Positions 58,426 through 64,000 of a DNA stretch of 64,000 bases are shown here, in pieces. Source of the stretch: Gillisia limnaea DSM 15749. Lineage in GTDB: Bacteria > Bacteroidota > Bacteroidia > Flavobacteriales > Flavobacteriaceae. The stretch is from assembly GCF_000243235.1 (NCBI RefSeq), contig NZ_JH594606.1:1561131-1625130 (forward strand), in the 5' to 3' direction. A model generated the notes under the pieces. That model worked only from the letters and a program-made list of their open reading frames with translations, was not told the DNA's origin and ran no database searches. A program made the translations under genes and the position numbers. Each line of letters opens with the position of its first letter. The stretch's first letter is position 1.

Positions 58426-59580
58426 TTATGATTTATTCACTAAAATCGAGACTGCATTTCCTCCGAAACCTACTGCATTTACCAGTATATTTCTTACCTG
58501 GTTTGGTGCTTTCTGAAACTCTGAAAAAGGCACCGGAATAAATTCCTGATGTTGTAACATCAGGATTGCCAGTTCCAGGCTCAAAATACCCGAAGCTCCA
58601 AAGGTATGGCCAATCTTCCATTTATTGGACGTAAGTGCCGGATGAAGCTTCCCAAATAATTCCCGGATAGCATTTACCTCTGCTTTATCGCCTTTTTGTG
58701 TTCCCGGAGCGTGCATTACCACGACATCAATTTCATCTAAAGGAATCGTTCCAATCGCCATTTTCATGGATTTCTGAAAACAGTCAGCATTCGCTGAAAT
58801 AGATACAGAATGTTTTAATTTTTCGGTGGCATATCCAATTCCGCCGATCTTAGCGATACTTTTTTCAGAATTATTTTCCAAACAAAGCACCCCGGCAGCT
58901 TCTCCCAGGATCATAGAATTTCGCGTTTTTTCCATATCCAGCGCACGGCAGGGAAAATCAAGATCCTGTGATGCATAAATCTTCATAGCTTTCATTTGAG
59001 CGATGGTAAACGGGGTTAAAGCCGCTTCGCTTCCACCCACGAGAAATTTATCGGCCATTCCGGCCTGCAACCAGGCAATCCCGTTTAAAATTGCGTGTAA
59101 TCCTGTTGAACAGGTTACGCTATGCGAAATTTCAGGTCCCGAACTTTGAAGATCCTGAGCTACCCAGGAGGAAATATTTCCAAGGGTGGTTGACGGAGAG
59201 GCCAGAATTTCAGCCTTTCCTGTATTTAAAAACGAAGTGTGATATTTTTCAAAAAGTTGAGTGGCACCCCGGGAACTTCCAATATTAATTCCAATATTCC
59301 CTCCGCTTCCCCAACCGCTTCTTTTTACCGCCTCTCTGGAAGCAAAAATCGCATACAAAACAGATTCATCTAAATTCTTAAAATGAGGTTGTGAAGCCTG
59401 CAATTGTTCTATTTCTTCTTTAAGTTTCTTCGGAAGAAAAGCCGCATATTCAGCCTTTCCATTAAAATCATGTCTGGAAATCAAATGGTTTGGATCTTTA
59501 TAATTTTTCCAAATTTCTTCAGAGGTTTTCCCAAGTGGAGATACCGAAGCGATTGAAGTTATATACACAGGGGTTTTCAA
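58426..59580 (-). CDS. Beta-ketoacyl-ACP synthase family protein
   Basis: 384 residues from a TTG at 59580 (MKTPVYITSI); a TTG three codons upstream is the alternative and no ATG exists nearby. It is a thiolase-fold condensing enzyme with the full Cys-His-His triad: the cysteine in SVTCSTGLHA (about residue 157), the first histidine in VMHAPGTQKGD (about 291) and the second in KIGHTFGASG (about 326). It is not the housekeeping FabF, which is longer and differs in the N-terminus. It lies upstream of bioB on the same strand (118 bp gap), so a role in making a pimeloyl-type biotin precursor is possible but unproven. Confidence 0.82.
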   Translation of the reverse strand: MKTPVYITSIASVSPLGKTSEEIWKNYKDPNHLISRHDFNGKAEYAAFLPKKLKEEIEQLQASQPHFKNLDESVLYAIFASREAVKRSGWGSGGNIGINIGSSRGATQLFEKYHTSFLNTGKAEILASPSTTLGNISSWVAQDLQSSGPEISHSVTCSTGLHAILNGIAWLQAGMADKFLVGGSEAALTPFTIAQMKAMKIYASQDLDFPCRALDMEKTRNSMILGEAAGVLCLENNSEKSIAKIGGIGYATEKLKHSVSISANADCFQKSMKMAIGTIPLDEIDVVVMHAPGTQKGDKAEVNAIRELFGKLHPALTSNKWKIGHTFGASGILSLELAILMLQHQEFIPVPFSEFQKAPNQVRNILVNAVGFGGNAVSILVNKS

Positions 59581-59711
59581 AGCTTGCAATTTTTAAGCAA
59601 AAATAAGATCTATATAGTCTTTAGCTAAACTTTAAGCCAATAAAAATAAATAAGAAGTGATTTAGTGTTTGCCCAAAGTTCATTCACTTTCTGCAGTTCA
59701 AAAAGCTCAAA

Positions 59712-60302
59712 TTATGATTCCTGACTATAATATAAATTCAAAATTGAATCCATAGGGGTTTTTCCTTCCAGAACAGATGCAATTTTTCTCATAATTTCAC
59801 TGGAAATAAGTGCTTGTAAAGGTTGCTTTACATTTTTAAGATTTTCAAATGCTTCCTCAAGTTTCAAATCCCAATCTTTATGAAAATTGAGCAGATCATC
59901 CGGAAATACCTTGGTGCGGGAAGTGCCTTCATCTTTTGCGTGAAAAGCCTCGGTAACATTAAGATACCCATAATCATCTGTAAGTTCTTCCCCGGGATGA
60001 ATGTCACGCACTGCGATCTCAAAATCATACGCAGTAGAAAGACAATTGGATTTAAAACTGTGATTCACATATTTTGATAGGTCCCAGCACATCACATAAT
60101 TCCCTTTGTTATTTCTAAAAGTATATTTATCGATCATTTGCATGGATAACGGCTTCATTTTATCGACTTCTTCCTGGGTATAAACCTGATCTAATTCATC
60201 CTGAACCCAGGTGATAGTGCCTTTTGGGATGAATTTTGTAGCAACAACCCCATAGCCAATTTCATCGCTAATAAACTGAATTTCTGTATCCGGGTGTATC
60301 AT
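59712..60302 (-). CDS. SET-domain protein
   Basis: 196 residues. The SET core covers about residues 10-115: GYGVVATKFIPKGTITWVQ (N-SET), the pseudoknot NHS motif N80-H81-S82 in KYVNHSFKSNC, and GEELTDDYGYLN (E105-E106, D110-Y111) with the catalytic tyrosine. The C-terminal 80 residues are helical. SET domains transfer methyl groups from S-adenosylmethionine to lysines. The substrate in a bacterium could be a ribosomal or other protein; histones are absent. It is a single-gene unit. The post-SET cysteines of eukaryotic enzymes are missing, as is usual in bacteria. Confidence 0.82.
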   Translation of the reverse strand: MIHPDTEIQFISDEIGYGVVATKFIPKGTITWVQDELDQVYTQEEVDKMKPLSMQMIDKYTFRNNKGNYVMCWDLSKYVNHSFKSNCLSTAYDFEIAVRDIHPGEELTDDYGYLNVTEAFHAKDEGTSRTKVFPDDLLNFHKDWDLKLEEAFENLKNVKQPLQALISSEIMRKIASVLEGKTPMDSILNLYYSQES

Positions 60303-60429
60303 AGAATCAACTTCTTTTGAACATCTAATATAGAATAAAATCTGAAAGGATTTAATTAAGAAAATATAAATTTACAGTGTCCATATTAGTTTAGTACCTG
60401 TTCTAATTGAAAATCACACAAGAATAAAA

Positions 60430-60478
60430 TTATTGTTTATCGATAATTTAGTATATATTTGTTATCGATTAACAATAA
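60430..60478 (+). promoter_or_regulatory. Palindromic operator straddling the DUF2975/XRE operon promoter
   Basis: TTATTGTTTATCGATAA (60430-60446) and TTATCGATTAACAATAA (60462-60478) form a 17-bp inverted repeat with one mismatch. The -7 element TATATTTG (60454-60461) lies between them, so a bound dimer or tetramer would cover the promoter and the transcript start near 60468. It probably binds the XRE repressor encoded as third gene. Confidence 0.7.
60454..60461 (+). promoter_or_regulatory. Bacteroidota -7 promoter element for the DUF2975/XRE operon
   Basis: TATATTTG, held exactly between the two arms of the operator. The leader would be about 14 nt. Confidence 0.6.
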
Positions 60479-60481
60479 AAA

Positions 60482-61006
60482 ATGAAAACATCTAAAATTA
60501 AACCTCCTATTCTATTAAAGACAATTCTTGACATTCTGTTTTTCTTGCTGATTCTCACCTATTCAGGAATGATTCTCTACCTTATTTTTCAAACCCTAAC
60601 AGACCTTCCTTTAGATCTCACAATTAATGGAAATGAAATCAGAGAACTTTCCCCTGCAATAATTTTTATACTGACCATTAAGATATTGATTTCTGCCATT
60701 TTCATCTACATAATATTTTTGTTGCGAAAGGTGTTACGAAGCTTCTTTAAACGAAAGTTATTCACCCCTTTACAAATATCAGGTTTAAACTTAATAGGCC
60801 AATTGATCATAATCTTTAGTTTGGTTGAAGTCATGATCGATTTCTTTTTGAGCCTCACTCTTAATAAAGCCCGAATAGGAATTAGCGTAGAAAATTCATT
60901 TGATTCAATTTGGTTCACGCTCGCATTGGGACTTTTCTTCATTTTACTTTCAAAATCATTTAGTTATGCAAAGAGCTTACAGGAAGAAAACGATCTAACA
61001 GTATAA
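60482..61006 (+). CDS. DUF2975 membrane protein, first copy
   Basis: 174 residues with four TM segments (about 11-32, 58-82, 98-120, 140-160). The DUF2975 family has a fixed partner, a small XRE regulator of the YozG type, which is the third gene here. Conserved points seen are LRKVLRSFFKRKLFTPLQISGLNLIGQ (in two parts around residues 80-105) and the ending SKSFSYAKSLQEENDLTV. The function is unknown; the pairing with a regulator suggests a membrane sensor or effector controlling it. It is followed 15 bp later by a paralogue. Confidence 0.85.
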   Translation: MKTSKIKPPILLKTILDILFFLLILTYSGMILYLIFQTLTDLPLDLTINGNEIRELSPAIIFILTIKILISAIFIYIIFLLRKVLRSFFKRKLFTPLQISGLNLIGQLIIIFSLVEVMIDFFLSLTLNKARIGISVENSFDSIWFTLALGLFFILLSKSFSYAKSLQEENDLTV

Positions 61007-61021
61007 AATAATTTAGAAAAA

Positions 61022-61546
61022 ATGAAGCCAAACAATACACCTCTCCAACCCTTAAAGTATTTTTTGAATTTCATATTTATAATTGTAATAATGGCTGTTG
61101 GATTAAATATTACAGGAATTCTATTTTTACCCTTTTTTCCTGAATCACAATTCTTAGCCGATTTATTAGGAGTGCCTTTTTTTAAGTGGGAATTCGCTAT
61201 AGTTGCATTAATTATTTCATCTATAGTTTTACATCTCGGGTTTATTTATAGTCTATATGTCTTCAAAAAAATAATAGTCTCTTTATTTAAATCTCCACTA
61301 TTTAGCCATTTTCAAATTTTGAGCCTTAAACTATTAGGCCAATTAATAATTCTACTTGTTGTTGCAAAATCTTTGTTTAATATTTTCTCTGATATGATTT
61401 TTGGAAAAAGTGAATTAGCTGGGATTCATATTTTTTCCTTCGATTCTAAATTGATGGCTATTTGTTTAGGTTTATTTTTCATATATCTTAGTTATGTTTT
61501 CAAAAAAGCAAAAGAACTGAAGGATGAAAACGATTTAACTGTCTAG
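61022..61546 (+). CDS. DUF2975 membrane protein, second copy
   Basis: 174 residues, the same length as the first copy and plainly a tandem paralogue: four TM segments, the central FKKIIVSLFKSPLFSHFQILSLKLLGQ region, and a nearly identical end KKAKELKDENDLTV. DUF2975 genes are usually single next to their regulator, so a duplicated, probably hetero-oligomeric version is less common. Its stop lies 3 bp before the regulator's ATG. Confidence 0.85.
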   Translation: MKPNNTPLQPLKYFLNFIFIIVIMAVGLNITGILFLPFFPESQFLADLLGVPFFKWEFAIVALIISSIVLHLGFIYSLYVFKKIIVSLFKSPLFSHFQILSLKLLGQLIILLVVAKSLFNIFSDMIFGKSELAGIHIFSFDSKLMAICLGLFFIYLSYVFKKAKELKDENDLTV

Positions 61547-61549
61547 ATT

Positions 61550-61756
61550 ATGCCTATAATTATAAATTTAGATGCAGTATTAGAAAAAAGAGGCATGAAA
61601 AGTTATGCACTGGCAGAAGCCATAAACATTACCACCGCTAACTTATCTATATTAAAAACAGGCAAAGCTAAGGCGGTTAGATTTTCTACTCTGGAAGCTA
61701 TTTGTGAAGTTTTGGATTGTCAGCCGGGGGATATTTTGGAGTATGTGAACGCATAA
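61550..61756 (+). CDS. XRE-family helix-turn-helix regulator (YozG type)
   Basis: 68 residues, a single Cro/CI-type helix-turn-helix domain: MPIIINLDAVLEKRGMKSYA, LAEAINITTANLSILKTGKA (HTH), and FSTLEAICEVLDCQPGDILEY. It is the YozG-type partner of DUF2975 proteins and probably represses its own operon at the inverted repeat 60430-60478. There is no ligand-binding domain, so any signal must come through the membrane partners. A strong terminator begins directly after its stop. Confidence 0.9.
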   Translation: MPIIINLDAVLEKRGMKSYALAEAINITTANLSILKTGKAKAVRFSTLEAICEVLDCQPGDILEYVNA

Positions 61757-61793
61757 AAAAACCTGCCTGTGTTTGAAACACGGCAGGTTTTTT
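61757..61793. terminator. Strong terminator between the XRE gene and atpC
   Basis: AAAACCTGCC with GGCAGGTTTT, extended by GTGTTT/AAACAC across a one-base loop, has a T-run on both sides. It serves both convergent transcripts. Confidence 0.88.
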
Positions 61794-61813
61794 AGAAATT
61801 TATTTATCGGATA

Positions 61814-62095
61814 TTAATCTGCCAATATAATGGCTTTATTATCTTTCATTTCAAGCACTCCTCCTTTAATACTATAGAACACATTGTTCCCTTCCTTTCT
61901 AAATTCTGCAGAAAGCTTTTTTAAACCATCCTGATCTGTACCCAGGTTGATTTTAACTTCCCCTTCTACCAAAAGAGAAACAATAGGAGCGTGATGATTA
62001 AGCATTTGAAATTCACCATCTACGCCGGGAACTTTAACCGCTTCTACTTCAGCACCAAATACTACAGCTTCCGGAGTAACTATTTCTAAATACAT
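61814..62095 (-). CDS. atpC: ATP synthase F1 epsilon subunit
   Basis: 93 residues from the ATG at 62095 (MYLEIVTPEAVVFG); an ATG ten codons upstream would add a non-conserved extension made of the adjacent repeat-like sequence. The protein is the N-terminal beta-sandwich of epsilon (VKVPGVDGEFQMLNHHAPIV). The C-terminal helical domain found in E. coli (138 residues) is missing, as is usual in Bacteroidota. It links the rotor to the catalytic head. It follows atpD on the same strand. Confidence 0.93.
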   Translation of the reverse strand: MYLEIVTPEAVVFGAEVEAVKVPGVDGEFQMLNHHAPIVSLLVEGEVKINLGTDQDGLKKLSAEFRKEGNNVFYSIKGGVLEMKDNKAIILAD

Positions 62096-62123
62096 ATATT
62101 TCAAGTTTGAAAATTCAATTTCC

Positions 62124-62172
62124 AAATTTCAAATTCCAAAACTCGTAATTGGAATTTTGGAATTTGAAATTT
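62124..62172. repeat. 18-bp inverted repeat between atpD and atpC
   Basis: AAATTTCAAATTCCAAAA (62124-62141) is matched exactly by TTTTGGAATTTGAAATTT (62155-62172) around a 13-base loop. Related short words (AATTCCAAA, GGAATTTTGG) recur within and next to it. It is too long for a plain terminator and looks like a palindromic dispersed element or a processing hairpin between two co-transcribed genes. Confidence 0.7.
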
Positions 62173-62188
62173 AGCAGGCGAAGCCTGT

Positions 62189-63703
<1,515 letters not shown>

Positions 63704-63795
63704 CTATTCCTTTAATGTTTAATATAATAATTGTTATAATTCTGTTCGACAAATACTTATAAAATCCGAATTCATCAAAATTTTGTTTCAGGCTG

Positions 63796-63803
63796 CAAAG
63801 ATA
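63796..63803 (-). promoter_or_regulatory. Bacteroidota -7 promoter element for atpDC
   Basis: TATCTTTG on the minus strand. Transcription should start near 63790, leaving a leader of about 90 nt before atpD. Confidence 0.55.
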
Positions 63804-63860
63804 GTTTTTTCTTTATAAAATTCTACAGGCTTCCCAACAACTTTTTTTCGGTTTTTGTTC

Positions 63861-63883
63861 AGCACGGATTTCAAATCCGTGCT
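63861..63883. repeat. Perfect hairpin, dispersed-palindrome type
   Basis: An 11-bp stem (AGCACGGATTT with AAATCCGTGCT) closes on one central C. Text of the form 'CACGGATTTCAAATCCGTG' is familiar to me from many Bacteroidota intergenic regions. No T-run adjoins, so a terminator role is doubtful. Confidence 0.55.
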
Positions 63884-63954
63884 AACTATTTCTCCTCCGT
63901 ACTAACTGTTTCTCCTTAATTATTTTTACAATTGCTTCCGAAGAAAACAAAAAA

Positions 63955-63980
63955 AACCTTCCGAATAGATCGAAAGGGTT
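63955..63980 (-). terminator. Probable terminator of a minus-strand gene beyond the window
   Basis: On the minus strand AACCCTTTCG pairs imperfectly with CGGAAGGTT and is followed by TTTTTTTG. It suggests that a minus-strand gene ends just past position 64000. Confidence 0.55.
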
Positions 63981-64000
63981 CTTTGAATTAACACAAAAAA

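Overview
The window looks like a chromosomal segment of a member of the Flavobacteriaceae (Bacteroidota), probably a marine Gramella/Christiangramia-, Salegentibacter- or Zunongwangia-like bacterium. The grounds are lineage-typical genes (gldD, gldE, the DUF3098, DUF3127, DUF4199, DUF4230 and DUF4301 families, a membrane-anchored MutS relative, M16 peptidase pairs and a tricorn-type peptidase). Many genes carry the Bacteroidota -7 promoter element TAnnTTTG, Shine-Dalgarno sequences are weak, and TTG/GTG starts are frequent. Gene density is high. I see no rRNA, tRNA, CRISPR array, prophage or classical insertion sequence. The genus is inference.

Layout. 1-2.4 kb: end of a mevalonate-pathway GHMP kinase, a UbiA prenyltransferase of the archaeal-type ether-lipid kind, and an RsuA-type pseudouridine synthase. 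2.8-6.1 kb: a polyamine operon (arginine decarboxylase, agmatinase, deoxyhypusine-synthase-like protein). 6.2-11.1 kb: membrane proteins and a membrane-anchored MutS homologue. 11.2-14.7 kb: a very large leuS carrying an in-frame DUF559 nuclease domain bounded by inverted GC-rich palindromes. 15.8-19.9 kb: ftsX, DUF3098, uppP, truB, a TonB-like protein, tag. 20-24.6 kb: aat, DUF3127, flavin reductase, histidine kinase, thioesterase, HIT protein, greA. 24.8-31.6 kb: Rieske-like lipoprotein, a TonB-dependent receptor behind a TPP riboswitch, a hybrid histidine kinase and a sigma-54 activator. 31.7-37.1 kb: arfB, DUF4301, a probable thiamine-uptake trio (kinase, PnuC-type transporter, YkoF-like protein), GGGP synthase and a phosphopantetheinyl transferase. 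37.2-44.2 kb: ahcY, L27, an extended L21, two M16 peptidases. 44.3-51.2 kb: DMT transporter, gldD-gldE-ssb-mutY, HU, a 29-residue basic ribosomal-type protein, RNase E/G. 51.4-60.3 kb: tricorn-like protease, recX, two JmjC-like cupins, bioB, ketoacyl synthase, SET protein. 60.5-63.7 kb: a small DUF2975/XRE operon with a clear operator, then atpC-atpD.

How genes work together. The GHMP kinase, the UbiA transferase and the distant GGGP synthase together supply the isoprenoid and ether-bond steps of an archaeal-style lipid. The TPP-riboswitched receptor and the PnuC/YkoF-like/kinase operon plausibly form an outer-to-inner-membrane thiamine salvage route. The strongest unexplained structure is in leuS: a complete nuclease domain inserted in the editing-domain hairpin of an essential enzyme, read through in frame, with matching inverted palindromic ends. 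It looks like a selfish element tolerated at the protein level.
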